A DNA stretch of 64,000 bases from an uncultured Eubacteriales bacterium (GCA_910579575.1 CAJTUM010000001.1:176132-240131), one strand, 5' to 3'; shown: positions 49,677 to 58,631, counted from the stretch's first letter. Translations and numbers: made by a program. The notes: generated by a model from the sequence alone, not told the origin.

Positions 49677-50012
49677 ATGGAAGCAAAAGCTTATCTCAAG
49701 CACGTCCGCATCTCCCCTCGGAAGGTCCAGATCGTTTGCGACCTGATCCGCGGCAAGGATGTGGGAACCGCCGCTGCCATAATGACGCACACTCCCAAGG
49801 CAGCCTGCGAGCCTATGCTGAAGCTGCTGAAGAGCGCGGCGGCCAACGCTGAAAACAACCACAATATGAACACCGACCTGCTTTATGTGGACCAGGTGTT
49901 TGTTTGCCCCGGCCCTGTGATGAAGCGGGTTCGCCCCCGCGCCCAGGGCAGAGCGTTCCGCATCCTCAAAAGGACCTCGCACATCACGATGGTCCTGAAA
50001 GAAAAAGAATAA
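49677..50012 (+). CDS. rplV: 50S ribosomal protein L22
   Basis: 111 residues. The beta-hairpin that lines the exit tunnel (MKRVRPRAQGRAF) is intact with no macrolide-type insertion. AGGAGGAAAG site. Confidence 0.97.
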   Translation: MEAKAYLKHVRISPRKVQIVCDLIRGKDVGTAAAIMTHTPKAACEPMLKLLKSAAANAENNHNMNTDLLYVDQVFVCPGPVMKRVRPRAQGRAFRILKRTSHITMVLKEKE

Positions 50013-50028
50013 GGTCAGGAGGTTAGTT

Positions 50029-50910
50029 ATGGGCCAGAAAGTCAATCCCCACGGTCTTCGCGTGGGCGTAATCAAGGGTTGGGACTCCCGCTGGTATGCC
50101 AAAGACGACGCCTTCGGCGACCTTTTGGTAGAAGATTACAACATCAGAAAGTTCCTGAAGAAAAAGCTGTACGCCGCCGGCGTGCCGCAGATTGAAATCG
50201 AGCGCAACAGCAAGAATGTGAAAATCATCATCCACTGCGCCCGCCCGGGCATCATTGTGGGCAAGGGCGGCGCCGAGATTGAGAAGCTCCGCGTGGAGAT
50301 GGAGAAGATGATCTCCAAGAGCGTCAACATCAGCATTGTGGAAGTGAGAAGTCCCGACCTGAACGCGCAGCTGGTGGCCGAAAACATCGCCGCCCAGCTG
50401 GAGAAGCGCGTCTCCTTCCGCCGGGCCATGAAGCAATCCATCGGCCGGGCCATGAAACTGGGCGCCAAGGGCATCAAGGTGTGCGTCTCCGGTCGTTTGG
50501 GCGGCGCGGAAATCGCCCGCACCGAGCATTACCACGAGGGGACCATTCCCCTGCAGACCCTGCGGGCCGACATCGACTACGGCTTCGCGGAGGCCAACAC
50601 CACCTATGGGCGCATCGGCGTCAAGGTCTGGCTGTATAAGGGCGAAATCCTGACAGGCGGACCCCGGACCACCGAGGTGGAAGCCCCTCGGCGCGACCGC
50701 CGGGATCGCAGAGATCGCCGGGACGGCGACCGCCGCGGCGGCCGCAGTTACAATAATAACCGCCAGGGCGGATATAATAACAACCGCAGCGGCGGCGCAG
50801 GCCGCCAGAGCGGCGGATACAACGGCCGCAGCGGCGGCCAGGGAGGCTATAACCGCGGCCAGGGCGCGCCCGCCGCGAAGCCCCCGAGAACGGAAGGAGG
50901 CGCTCAGTAA
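50029..50910 (+). CDS. rpsC: 30S ribosomal protein S3 with Arg/Gly/Asn-rich C-terminal extension
   Basis: 293 residues against about 210-230 usually. The KH domain (IIVGKGGAEIEKLR) and C-terminal S3 domain end normally at RIGVKVWLYKGEIL near 205. From about 215 a 79-residue low-complexity tail follows: Arg/Asp repeats (RRDRRDRRD), then repeated GGYN, YNNNR and RSGG units and a short Pro/Glu end. The tail is in frame, without a break, and directly overlaps rplP by 1 nt, so it is part of the gene. Its role, perhaps RNA binding near the mRNA entry, is unknown. Confidence 0.96.
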   Translation: MGQKVNPHGLRVGVIKGWDSRWYAKDDAFGDLLVEDYNIRKFLKKKLYAAGVPQIEIERNSKNVKIIIHCARPGIIVGKGGAEIEKLRVEMEKMISKSVNISIVEVRSPDLNAQLVAENIAAQLEKRVSFRRAMKQSIGRAMKLGAKGIKVCVSGRLGGAEIARTEHYHEGTIPLQTLRADIDYGFAEANTTYGRIGVKVWLYKGEILTGGPRTTEVEAPRRDRRDRRDRRDGDRRGGRSYNNNRQGGYNNNRSGGAGRQSGGYNGRSGGQGGYNRGQGAPAAKPPRTEGGAQ

Positions 50911-51347
50911 TGCTTCTGCCTAAGAGAGTAAAATACCGCAGAGTTCATAGAGGCCGCATGAAGGGCAAGGCCACCAGAGGCAATTTTGTCTCCAACGGCG
51001 AATTTGGCCTGATGGCCACAGAGCCCGCCTGGATCACCAGCAATCAGATCGAGGCGGCCCGTATCGCCATGACCCGTTATATCAGAAGAGGCGGTCAGGT
51101 CTGGATCAAGATTTTCCCGGATAAGCCTGTGACGGAAAAGCCTGCCGAAACCCGCATGGGCTCCGGCAAAGGCTCCCCGGAATACTGGGTGGCCGTGGTC
51201 AAGCCGGGTCGGGTGATGTTTGAAATCGGCGGCGTCAGCGAAGAGGTGGCCCGCGAGGCTATGCGTCTGGCCGGTTACAAGCTGCCCGTGAAGACAAAGT
51301 TTGTGAAACGTTCGGACTTCGAAGAGAAAACAGGTGGTGAAGTATGA
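50910..51347 (+). CDS. rplP: 50S ribosomal protein L16
   Basis: 145 residues. LPKRVKYRRVHRGR start and the GRVMFEIGGV segment are typical; sits at the A-site tRNA elbow. Overlaps rpsC by 1 nt and rpmC by 4 nt (ATGA). Confidence 0.98.
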   Translation: MLLPKRVKYRRVHRGRMKGKATRGNFVSNGEFGLMATEPAWITSNQIEAARIAMTRYIRRGGQVWIKIFPDKPVTEKPAETRMGSGKGSPEYWVAVVKPGRVMFEIGGVSEEVAREAMRLAGYKLPVKTKFVKRSDFEEKTGGEV

Positions 51348-51547
51348 TGAAGGCAAGTGAGATCCGGGAGCTTTCCGCCGAGGAGCTCAACACCAAGCTG
51401 GGCGACCTGAAAAAAGATCTCTTTAACCTCAGACTTCAGCACGCGGTGAACCAGCTGGATAACCCCAACAAGATCGTCGAAGTCAAAAGAGATATCGCAA
51501 AAATCAAGACCATTCTCCGCGAGCGCGAGCTTGCGGCCCGGTCCTAA
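51344..51547 (+). CDS. rpmC: 50S ribosomal protein L29
   Basis: 67 residues, two-helix protein near the tunnel exit. MKASEIRELSAEEL start, LFNLRLQHAVNQL core. Starts inside the rplP stop (ATGATGA). Confidence 0.97.
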   Translation: MMKASEIRELSAEELNTKLGDLKKDLFNLRLQHAVNQLDNPNKIVEVKRDIAKIKTILRERELAARS

Positions 51548-51569
51548 GCGGTAAAGGAGGTAACGCAAG

Positions 51570-51827
51570 GTGAGCGAGAGAGCTTTCCGCAAGACGAGGG
51601 TCGGCAAGGTCGTTTCTGACAAAATGGATAAGACCGTCGTCGTCGCGATTGAAGACAGAGTGCAGCATCCTCTGTATAAAAAGTTCATCAACAGAACTTA
51701 CAAGCTGAAGGCCCACGACGAAAAGAACGAGGCGGGCGTGGGCGACCGCGTGAAGGTGATGGAGACAAGGCCCCTTTCCCGCGATAAGAGATGGCGCCTC
51801 GTCGAGATCATCGAAAAAGCAAAATAA
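51570..51827 (+). CDS. rpsQ: 30S ribosomal protein S17
   Basis: 85 residues, GTG start with AAAGGAGGT. OB-fold primary binder of 16S rRNA; GKVVSDKMDKTVVVAI and HPLYKKFI are conserved. Confidence 0.97.
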   Translation: MSERAFRKTRVGKVVSDKMDKTVVVAIEDRVQHPLYKKFINRTYKLKAHDEKNEAGVGDRVKVMETRPLSRDKRWRLVEIIEKAK

Positions 51828-51839
51828 GGAGGGTTTGCC

Positions 51840-52208
51840 GTGGTACAGCAGGAATCTTATCTGCGCGTGGCGGACAACACCGGCGCAAAAGAACTGAAAT
51901 GCATCCGTGTTCTCGGCGGCTCTACCCGCAGATACGGTAACATCGGCGACGTGATCGTCGCTTCCGTCCGCAAGGCGGCGCCCGGCGGCATGGTGAAAAA
52001 GGGCGACGTGGTTCGCGCCGTCATCGTCCGCACCAAAAAGGGACTGCGCCGGCAGGACGGCTCGTACATCCGCTTTGACGAAAACGCGGCTGTAATCATC
52101 AGAGAAGACAAAAACCCCAGAGGTACCCGTATTTTCGGGCCTGTGGCCAGAGAGCTGCGGGAAAAGGACTACATGAAGATCCTGTCCCTGGCCCCGGAAG
52201 TACTGTAA
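51840..52208 (+). CDS. rplN: 50S ribosomal protein L14
   Basis: 122 residues, GTG start with AAGGAGG. Bridge protein to the 30S; starts VQQESYLRVADNTGAKE and ends SLAPEVL as usual. Confidence 0.98.
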   Translation: MVQQESYLRVADNTGAKELKCIRVLGGSTRRYGNIGDVIVASVRKAAPGGMVKKGDVVRAVIVRTKKGLRRQDGSYIRFDENAAVIIREDKNPRGTRIFGPVARELREKDYMKILSLAPEVL

Positions 52209-52218
52209 GGAGGACGCT

Positions 52219-52536
52219 ATGAATACACTCAACGTGAAAAAGGGCGATACCGTCATAGTGCTTTCCGGCAAAGATAAGGGCAAGCGTGGCAAGGTCCTTT
52301 CCACCCAGCCCGACGCTGGCAAAGTGGTTGTGGAAGGCGTGAATTTTGCCACAAAGCACGTCAAGCCCCGCAGACAGGGAGATCCCTCCGGCATTATCAA
52401 GCAGGAGACTCCGATCCGCAGCTGCAAGGTGATGCGCGTGTGCCCCAAGTGCGATAAGCCCACCCGGGTCAAGCATCAGATTCTTGCCTCCGGCGAGAAA
52501 GTGCGTGTCTGCGCCAAATGCGGCGAGACGATATAA
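52219..52536 (+). CDS. rplX: 50S ribosomal protein L24
   Basis: 105 residues. KOW motif (VIVLSGKDKGKRGKV) near the start; the C-terminal part has CPKC and CAKC pairs that may hold zinc. AGGAGG site. Confidence 0.97.
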   Translation: MNTLNVKKGDTVIVLSGKDKGKRGKVLSTQPDAGKVVVEGVNFATKHVKPRRQGDPSGIIKQETPIRSCKVMRVCPKCDKPTRVKHQILASGEKVRVCAKCGETI

Positions 52537-52554
52537 CAGGAGGAGGACAAGACG

Positions 52555-53115
52555 ATGGCGAATGAAGAGAAATACACGCCCCGGCTGAAGGCGAAATACC
52601 AGAGCGAGATCGCCCCGGCGCTGATGAAAAAATTCACCTACAAAAGCCCCATGCAGATCCCCCGCCTGGAAAAGATTACAGTGAACGTGGGTTGCGGCGA
52701 GGCCCGAGACAACTCGAAAGCGCTGGACGCCGTGTGCGGCGATCTGGCCAAGATCACCGGCCAGAAACCCCTGGTCACCAAGGCCAAAAAATCCGTGGCC
52801 AACTTCAAGCTGCGCGAGGGTATGCCCATCGGCGCGAAGGTCACCCTGCGGGGCGACCGGATGTGGGAGTTTTTGGACCGGTTTTTCAACGTGGCTCTGC
52901 CCCGCGTGCGGGACTTCCGGGGCATCAGCGCCAACGGGTTTGACGGCCACGGCAACTATGCCGTCGGCGTCCGGGAGCAGCTGATCTTCCCGGAAATCGA
53001 GTACGATAAGATTGACAAAATTCGCGGCATGGACATTGCGTTCACAACGACCGCGCAAAACGACGAGGAAGCGAGAGAGCTGCTGACGCTGCTCGGCGCT
53101 CCCTTTGCCAGATAA
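52555..53115 (+). CDS. rplE: 50S ribosomal protein L5
   Basis: 186 residues. Part of the 5S rRNA complex; IPRLEKITVNVG, FKLREGMPIGAKVTLRG and GMDIAFTTTA are standard. Confidence 0.98.
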   Translation: MANEEKYTPRLKAKYQSEIAPALMKKFTYKSPMQIPRLEKITVNVGCGEARDNSKALDAVCGDLAKITGQKPLVTKAKKSVANFKLREGMPIGAKVTLRGDRMWEFLDRFFNVALPRVRDFRGISANGFDGHGNYAVGVREQLIFPEIEYDKIDKIRGMDIAFTTTAQNDEEARELLTLLGAPFAR

Positions 53116-53130
53116 GAGAGGATAATTTGC

Positions 53131-53316
53131 ATGGCGAAGAAATCGATGGTTCTGAAACAGCAGCGCGGCGGCAAGTTTTCCACGAGAAACTATAACCGGT
53201 GCAAAATCTGCGGCCGGCCCCACGCTTATCTGCGCAATTACGGCGTTTGCCGCATCTGCTTCCGGGAGCTGGCTTACAAGGGCCAGATCCCCGGCGTGCG
53301 CAAGGCCAGCTGGTAA
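53131..53316 (+). CDS. rpsN: 30S ribosomal protein S14, zinc type
   Basis: 61 residues, the short zinc-binding form: CKIC (near 24-27) and CRIC (near 40-43). It is in the usual operon place between rplE and rpsH. Confidence 0.98.
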   Translation: MAKKSMVLKQQRGGKFSTRNYNRCKICGRPHAYLRNYGVCRICFRELAYKGQIPGVRKASW

Positions 53317-53424
53317 AACAAAAAGCGGCTTCGGCCGCAGGAGCGTAAGGGGCCCTTTTGGGCCCCGCCCAAAGAAAAGTGGAGATGGCAAGCCAATCTC
53401 TAACTTCTGCAAGGAGGAAAACAA
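53317..53424 (+). promoter_or_regulatory. Three-hairpin spacer between rpsN and rpsH
   Basis: A 108-nt gap in an otherwise compact operon: GCGGC-TTCG-GCCGC (53325-53338), GGGGCCC-TTTT-GGGCCCC (53349-53366), and GAGATGGC-AA-GCC(A)ATCTC (53382-53400), then AAGGAGG. Possibly a control site for S8, which regulates the spc operon in E. coli; inference. Confidence 0.5.
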
Positions 53425-53817
53425 ATGGTTATTACAGACCCTATTGCCGATATGCTGACGCGTATCCGCAACGCCACGTCCGCTCGCCACAGCACGGTGG
53501 ACGTGCCTGCGTCCGGCATGAAAAAGGCCATCGCCCAGATTTTGCTGGACGAAGGGTATATCAAGGCGTTTGAGCTGGCGGACGACGGCGCTCAGGGCAT
53601 GATTCATATCACGCTGAAAAGCGGCAAAGAAAAAGCGATCTGCGGCCTGCGCCGCGTCTCGAAGCCCGGCCTGCGCGTGTATGCCGGCGCCGACGAGCTG
53701 CCTAAAGTCCTTAAAGGACTGGGCGTCGCGATTATTTCCACATCCAAGGGCATCATGACCGACAAGAAAGCTCGCGAGCTCAATGTCGGCGGCGAAGTCC
53801 TGGCATTCGTCTGGTAA
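53425..53817 (+). CDS. rpsH: 30S ribosomal protein S8
   Basis: 130 residues. DPIADMLTRIRNA start and the RNA-binding C-terminal STSKGIMTDKKARE motif are intact. Regulator of the spc operon in E. coli. Confidence 0.98.
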   Translation: MVITDPIADMLTRIRNATSARHSTVDVPASGMKKAIAQILLDEGYIKAFELADDGAQGMIHITLKSGKEKAICGLRRVSKPGLRVYAGADELPKVLKGLGVAIISTSKGIMTDKKARELNVGGEVLAFVW

Positions 53818-53832
53818 GGAGGTTAACGGAAT

Positions 53833-54381
53833 ATGTCCAGAATCGGAAAAATGCCCGTTAGCATCCCCGCCGGCGTGACCGTCGATGTGAAGGGCGACAA
53901 TGTTGTTCATGTGAAAGGCCCCAAGGGCGAGCTGACCCAGCAGATGCACAAGGATATGCTGATCGCTGTGGAAGAAGGCGCCGTTGTGGTCAAGCGTCCC
54001 AGCGAGGACAAAATGCACAAATCTCTGCACGGCCTGACCCGCACGCTGATCCACAACATGGTGGAGGGCGTTGAAAAAGGCTTCAGCAAGGAGCTGGAGG
54101 TCAACGGCGTGGGCTACCGCGCAGCCAAGCAGGGCAAGCAGCTGGTGATGAACCTGGGGTATTCCCACCAGGTGATTATGGATGAGATCCCCGGCATTAC
54201 CATCGACGTGCCCGCCCCCAACAAAATCATCATCTCCGGGCCCAACAAGCAGATGGTGGGCCAGTTTGCCGCCGAAGTGCGGGAAAAGAGACCGCCTGAG
54301 CCTTATAAGGGCAAGGGTATCAAATATTCCACCGAGGTCGTGCGCCGCAAGGAAGGCAAGGCCGGCGGTAAGAAGAAATAA
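53833..54381 (+). CDS. rplF: 50S ribosomal protein L6
   Basis: 182 residues, two-domain protein by the sarcin-ricin loop. SRIGKMPVSIPAGV start and RPPEPYKGKGIKY end are typical. Confidence 0.98.
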   Translation: MSRIGKMPVSIPAGVTVDVKGDNVVHVKGPKGELTQQMHKDMLIAVEEGAVVVKRPSEDKMHKSLHGLTRTLIHNMVEGVEKGFSKELEVNGVGYRAAKQGKQLVMNLGYSHQVIMDEIPGITIDVPAPNKIIISGPNKQMVGQFAAEVREKRPPEPYKGKGIKYSTEVVRRKEGKAGGKKK

Positions 54382-54395
54382 GGGGGCGCTCAGCT

Positions 54396-54755
54396 ATGGT
54401 TAAGAAAATCGATAAAAACGCGCAGCGTCTGAAGCGCCACAAGAGAGTGCGCGCCAATATCTCCGGCACAGCCGAAAGACCTCGCCTGGATGTGTTCCGC
54501 AGCGCGAACCACATCTATGCGCAGGTGATTGACGACGCCAGCGGCACAACTCTGGTTTCTGCCTCCACCACCGAAAAGGGCTTTGATTCCTACGGCGGCA
54601 ATAAGGAAGCGGCCAAGAAAATCGGCCTGTTGGTGGCCGAACGCGCAAAAGCCAAGGGGATCCGCAACGTGGTGTTCGACCGCGGCGGCTACCTCTATCA
54701 CGGCCGTGTGAAAGAACTCGCAGAGGGCGCCCGCGAGGGCGGACTCCAGTTTTAA
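54396..54755 (+). CDS. rplR: 50S ribosomal protein L18
   Basis: 119 residues, 5S rRNA binder. RHKRVRANISGTAERPRL and FDRGGYLYHGRVKELAEGARE are standard. The ribosome-binding site is weak (GGGGGCG). Confidence 0.97.
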   Translation: MVKKIDKNAQRLKRHKRVRANISGTAERPRLDVFRSANHIYAQVIDDASGTTLVSASTTEKGFDSYGGNKEAAKKIGLLVAERAKAKGIRNVVFDRGGYLYHGRVKELAEGAREGGLQF

Positions 54756-54768
54756 TAGGAGGTAGAGT

Positions 54769-55272
54769 ATGGCTCATTTGATAGATGCAAGCTCGATGGA
54801 GCTGCAGGAAAAGGTCGTATCTCTGAACCGGGTATCCAAAACGGTAAAAGGCGGCCGAATCTTCAAATTCGCGGCGCTTGTGGTGGTAGGCGACCAAAAC
54901 GGCATTGTGGGCTACGGCCTGGGCAAGGCCTCCGAAGTGCCGGACGCGATCCGCAAGGGCATTGAAGACGCCAAGAAAAACCTGGTCCGCATTTCGCTGG
55001 ACGGCGCCACAATCCCCCACGAGGCCCTGGGCGTCTTTGGAGCGGGCAAAGTGCTGATGAAGCCCGCCGCCCCTGGCACCGGCGTGATCGCCGGCGGCGC
55101 TGTCCGCGCCGTGGTGGAAATGGCCGGTATCAAGGATATCCGCACCAAGAGCCTGCGGAGCAACAACCCGCAGAACGTTGTGGCCGCCACGATGGCGGGC
55201 CTCAAGTCTCTCCGCAACGCGGAGCAAGTGGCAGCTGCCCGCGGCGTAGCCGTCGAGCAGTTGGCCAGATAA
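54769..55272 (+). CDS. rpsE: 30S ribosomal protein S5
   Basis: 167 residues. KGGRIFKFAALVVVGD (decoding-fidelity loop), GVIAGGAVRAVVEMAG and NPQNVV stretches are intact. Confidence 0.98.
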   Translation: MAHLIDASSMELQEKVVSLNRVSKTVKGGRIFKFAALVVVGDQNGIVGYGLGKASEVPDAIRKGIEDAKKNLVRISLDGATIPHEALGVFGAGKVLMKPAAPGTGVIAGGAVRAVVEMAGIKDIRTKSLRSNNPQNVVAATMAGLKSLRNAEQVAAARGVAVEQLAR

Positions 55273-55286
55273 GGAGGGGAATCTGC

Positions 55287-55469
55287 ATGGACAATCTGAA
55301 GATCACTCTCAAAAAAAGTCTGGCCGGCAGACTGCAAAAGCATATCGCCACAGCCAATTCCCTGGGCCTCAAGCGCCCAGGCGACGTGACTGTGCAGCCC
55401 AATAACGCTCAGACACAGGGGAAGGTGGCCCTGATCGGCTATCTGCTCGCTGTCGAGCCCTGCGAATAG
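55287..55469 (+). CDS. rpmD: 50S ribosomal protein L30
   Basis: 60 residues. LKITLKKSLAGRLQKH start and SLGLKRPGDVTVQPN core. AAGGAGGGG site. Confidence 0.97.
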   Translation: MDNLKITLKKSLAGRLQKHIATANSLGLKRPGDVTVQPNNAQTQGKVALIGYLLAVEPCE

Positions 55470-55481
55470 GAGGAGCGCCCC

Positions 55482-55925
55482 ATGAAACTGCATGAAATCT
55501 CTCCGGCGCCCGGATCGAACCAGGAACCCAAGCGCAAGGGCCGCGGCATTGGCAGCGGCAACGGCAAAACGGCCGGCCGCGGCCATAAGGGCCAATGGGC
55601 CCGCAGCGGCGGCGGCGTGCGCCCTGGTTTTGAAGGCGGCCAGATGCCTCTGGCCCGCCGCCTGCCCAAGCGCGGCTTCAACAACAAGGTCTTTGCCAAG
55701 CATTACGCAGAAATCAACGTCGGCGCGTTGAACGCCTTTGAAAACGGCGAGACCGTCTGCGTGGTAGCTATGCTGGAAAAGGGCCTGATCGGCAAAGCCT
55801 GCGACGGCGTGAAGGTGCTGGGCGTCGGCGAACTGAAAAAGAAATTGACCGTCAAGGCGGCCGGGTTCTCCCAATCCGCCAAAGAAAAAATTGAAGCCGC
55901 CGGAGGCAAAGCGGAGGTGGTTTAA
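55482..55925 (+). CDS. rplO: 50S ribosomal protein L15
   Basis: 147 residues. MKLHEISPAPGS start, glycine-rich RNA-binding N-terminus (GRGIGSGNGKTAGRGHKGQ). Followed 3 nt later by secY. Confidence 0.98.
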   Translation: MKLHEISPAPGSNQEPKRKGRGIGSGNGKTAGRGHKGQWARSGGGVRPGFEGGQMPLARRLPKRGFNNKVFAKHYAEINVGALNAFENGETVCVVAMLEKGLIGKACDGVKVLGVGELKKKLTVKAAGFSQSAKEKIEAAGGKAEVV

Positions 55926-55928
55926 GCC

Positions 55929-57209
55929 ATGATAGAAACCATAAAAAATGCGTGGAAAATCCCGGATCTGCGGCGCAAGCTGCGGTTTGTGATTTTCGCG
56001 TTGGTGATCTTTCGCTTCGGCTATGCCATCTATGTCCCTTATGTAGATACCCAGGCGCTGGCCGATGTGTTCCGTTCTTACAGCGACACGCTGCTGGGCT
56101 ATTTTAACACATTGTCTGGCGGCGGGTTCTCCCAGGCGTCTATCTTCGCCTTGTCGGTGTATCCCTATATCAATGCCTCCATCATTATGCAGCTGCTTCA
56201 GATCGCCATTCCGGCCCTGGAGCGCATGGTGAAGGACGGCGGCGAAGAGGGCCGCAAGAAAATGGCCTCCATCACGCGGTATGTCACCATCGCCCTGTCC
56301 CTGCTGATGGGCTGGACCTACTACACCCTGCTGCGCACCAGCCATGTGCTGACCCGCACAGATTTGTGGAGCGCCATCGTGATTATCCTGACCTTTACCG
56401 CCGGCTCCAGCTTCATTATGTGGCTGGGCGAGCAGATCAATTCCAAGGGCGTGGGCAACGGCATCTCTCTGATTCTGTTTGCTTCCATCGTTTCCCGCGG
56501 GCCTTCCGCTGTGATGAGCATTGTCAGCGGGATGCGCAGCGGCAGTATGAATATCATTTCTCTGGTCGTTATCCTGGTAGTGGCTGTGGCCATGATCGGC
56601 TTTATTGTGTTTATCACAAACGCCGAGCGCCGCATACCCATCCAGTATGCCAAGCGGATGGTGGGACGCAAAATGTACGGCGGCCAATCCACCCATCTGC
56701 CCATGAAGGTGAATATGTCCGGCGTTATGCCCGTCATCTTCGCCTCTTCCATTGTGTCCTTCCCGGGCACGCTGATTCAGTTTATGAACCCCGCCGAGGG
56801 CACCTTCTGGAGCAATTTCGGCAGGGCTTTCAGCCAGGGCAGCCTGGCCTATATCATCGTATACGCTCTGCTGATCGTGGGCTTTGCTTATTTTTATGCC
56901 ACGATTCAGTTTAATCCCATTGAAGTGAGCAACAACTTGAAAAAGAACGGCGGGTTTATTCCCGGTTTCCGTCCGGGCAGACCTACCACCGATTTCATTG
57001 CCAAGGTTTTGAACAAAATCACGCTGATGGGCGCCTTGTTCTTGGGCATTGTGGCCATCCTTCCCCTGATTATGAGCAATATCCGGGGATTGGGCGGTTT
57101 GGCCATCGGCGGCACATCCGTGCTGATCCTCGTGGGCGTGGCGCTGGAGACTGTCAAACAGATCGAAGCGCAGATGCTGATGCGCCATTACAAGGGTTTC
57201 CTGGAATAG
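55929..57209 (+). CDS. secY: Preprotein translocase channel SecY
   Basis: 426 residues, ten membrane helices. Start WKIPDLRRKLRFV, plug and pore-ring regions, the cytoplasmic IPIQYAKRM loop that contacts SecA/ribosome, and NLKKNGGFIPGFRPG near 330. Forms SecYEG; secE and secG are not in the window. Confidence 0.98.
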   Translation: MIETIKNAWKIPDLRRKLRFVIFALVIFRFGYAIYVPYVDTQALADVFRSYSDTLLGYFNTLSGGGFSQASIFALSVYPYINASIIMQLLQIAIPALERMVKDGGEEGRKKMASITRYVTIALSLLMGWTYYTLLRTSHVLTRTDLWSAIVIILTFTAGSSFIMWLGEQINSKGVGNGISLILFASIVSRGPSAVMSIVSGMRSGSMNIISLVVILVVAVAMIGFIVFITNAERRIPIQYAKRMVGRKMYGGQSTHLPMKVNMSGVMPVIFASSIVSFPGTLIQFMNPAEGTFWSNFGRAFSQGSLAYIIVYALLIVGFAYFYATIQFNPIEVSNNLKKNGGFIPGFRPGRPTTDFIAKVLNKITLMGALFLGIVAILPLIMSNIRGLGGLAIGGTSVLILVGVALETVKQIEAQMLMRHYKGFLE

Positions 57210-57246
57210 GACGCCCCTTGCCGAGGCGGATTGTGGAGGCATTGAG

Positions 57247-57882
57247 ATGAAAATTGTGATTCTCGGGGCGCCTGGCGCCGGAAAGGGCACCCAGGCCGGT
57301 TTGTTGGCAGAGCGGCTGGGCATCCCTACAATTTCCACCGGCAACCTGCTCCGGGCCGCTATGCAGCAGGGCACGGAGCTGGGAAACCAGGTGAAGGACG
57401 CGATGAACGCCGGACGGCTTGTGCCAGATGAAATGATGATCCAGCTGGTTCGCCGGCGGTTAGCGGAGGAGGATTGCCAGACCGGTTATATCCTGGACGG
57501 CTTTCCTCGGACCCTGGCCCAAGCTCAGGCCCTCAGCGGCTTTGCCCAGATCGACGCGGCCCTCTCTATCGAGGTGGGCGACGAGGAAATCGAGCGGCGA
57601 ATGGAAGGACGGCGCATTTGCCCCGTTTGCCAGACCACTTATCACACAGAGAGCAACCCGCCGAAAAGAGAAGGGGTGTGCGATAAGTGCGGCAGTCTGC
57701 TGATCACCCGGAAAGACGACACCCATGCCGTGGTGGAAAACAGGCTGCATATCTATCATGAGGAAACCGAGCCTGTGAAGGAATATTACCGCCAGCAGAG
57801 TTTGCTTGTGGCGGTGCGAGGTCAAGACAAACTGGCGGACACCACGCAGCGGGTGTTCGAGGCGTTGAGGATATCCTTATGA
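57247..57882 (+). CDS. adk: Adenylate kinase, zinc-LID type
   Basis: 211 residues. P-loop GAPGAGKGTQ (7-16), DGFPRT, and a zinc-binding LID with CPVC and CDKC as in Gram-positive enzymes. Balances AMP/ATP/ADP. The stop overlaps the map start by 4 nt (ATGA). Confidence 0.98.
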   Translation: MKIVILGAPGAGKGTQAGLLAERLGIPTISTGNLLRAAMQQGTELGNQVKDAMNAGRLVPDEMMIQLVRRRLAEEDCQTGYILDGFPRTLAQAQALSGFAQIDAALSIEVGDEEIERRMEGRRICPVCQTTYHTESNPPKREGVCDKCGSLLITRKDDTHAVVENRLHIYHEETEPVKEYYRQQSLLVAVRGQDKLADTTQRVFEALRISL

Positions 57883-58631
57883 TTACGATCAAATCGACTC
57901 ATGAGCTGAAAATCATGCAAAAGGCGGGACAGATCAGCCAGGCGGCGCTTCTTGCCGCCGGCGGTCTGGTCGCGCCTGGCGTTACAACCCGCGAGCTGGA
58001 CGAGGCGGCCCGCAAAGTCATCAAGAAGGCGGGCGCCACGCCGGCTTTCCTGGGATACAACGGATTTCCCGCCGCTATCTGCTGCTCGATCAACGACGAG
58101 GTGATCCATGGGATCCCCGGAAGCCGGAAGATCAAAGAGGGCGATATTGTCAGCATCGATACAGGCGCAGTGTATCAGGGCTATTATGGGGATAACGCCG
58201 CCACCTTTGGGGCGGGAAAAATCTCGGAAGAGGCCCAGAAGCTGATAGACGTAACGCGGCAGAGCTTCTATGAAGGTATCAAATTTGCCCGGAAGGGGCA
58301 AAGGATTTCCGATATCTCGCACGCCGTCGCGGCTTATTGCGAAAGCAGGGGCTACGGCGTGGTGCGTGAGTATGTGGGGCACGGGATCGGCACAAAAATG
58401 CACGAGGAGCCGGAGGTACCCAACTTCGGGGCTCCGGGCCACGGCCCCCGGCTTGTGCCGGGGATGACGCTCGCCATAGAGCCGATGATTACCGCCGGAG
58501 GCTGGCAGGTAAAAGTGCTGCCCGACGGATGGACGGTGAAAACGGCGGACGGCAGCCTGGCCGCCCACTTTGAACACACCATCGTCATCACAGAAGGCGA
58601 ACCGATCATACTGACTTCTGTCGGAGGATGA
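57879..58631 (+). CDS. map: Methionine aminopeptidase, type I
   Basis: 250 residues. M24A pita-bread fold; metal ligands lie in DTGAVYQGYYGDNAATF, GHGIGTKMHE, IEPMI and FEHTIVI. Removes N-terminal Met from new proteins. Overlaps adk by 4 nt. Confidence 0.97.
   Translation: MITIKSTHELKIMQKAGQISQAALLAAGGLVAPGVTTRELDEAARKVIKKAGATPAFLGYNGFPAAICCSINDEVIHGIPGSRKIKEGDIVSIDTGAVYQGYYGDNAATFGAGKISEEAQKLIDVTRQSFYEGIKFARKGQRISDISHAVAAYCESRGYGVVREYVGHGIGTKMHEEPEVPNFGAPGHGPRLVPGMTLAIEPMITAGGWQVKVLPDGWTVKTADGSLAAHFEHTIVITEGEPIILTSVGG

Noticed and set aside
52099..54168. 689-codon minus-strand frame across rplX-rplF
   Set aside because: Antisense to ribosomal protein genes; a result of codon bias only.
54912..57374. 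820-codon minus-strand frame across rpsE-secY-adk
   Set aside because: Antisense to highly conserved genes; His/Gln/Asp-rich shadow composition; no start signals.
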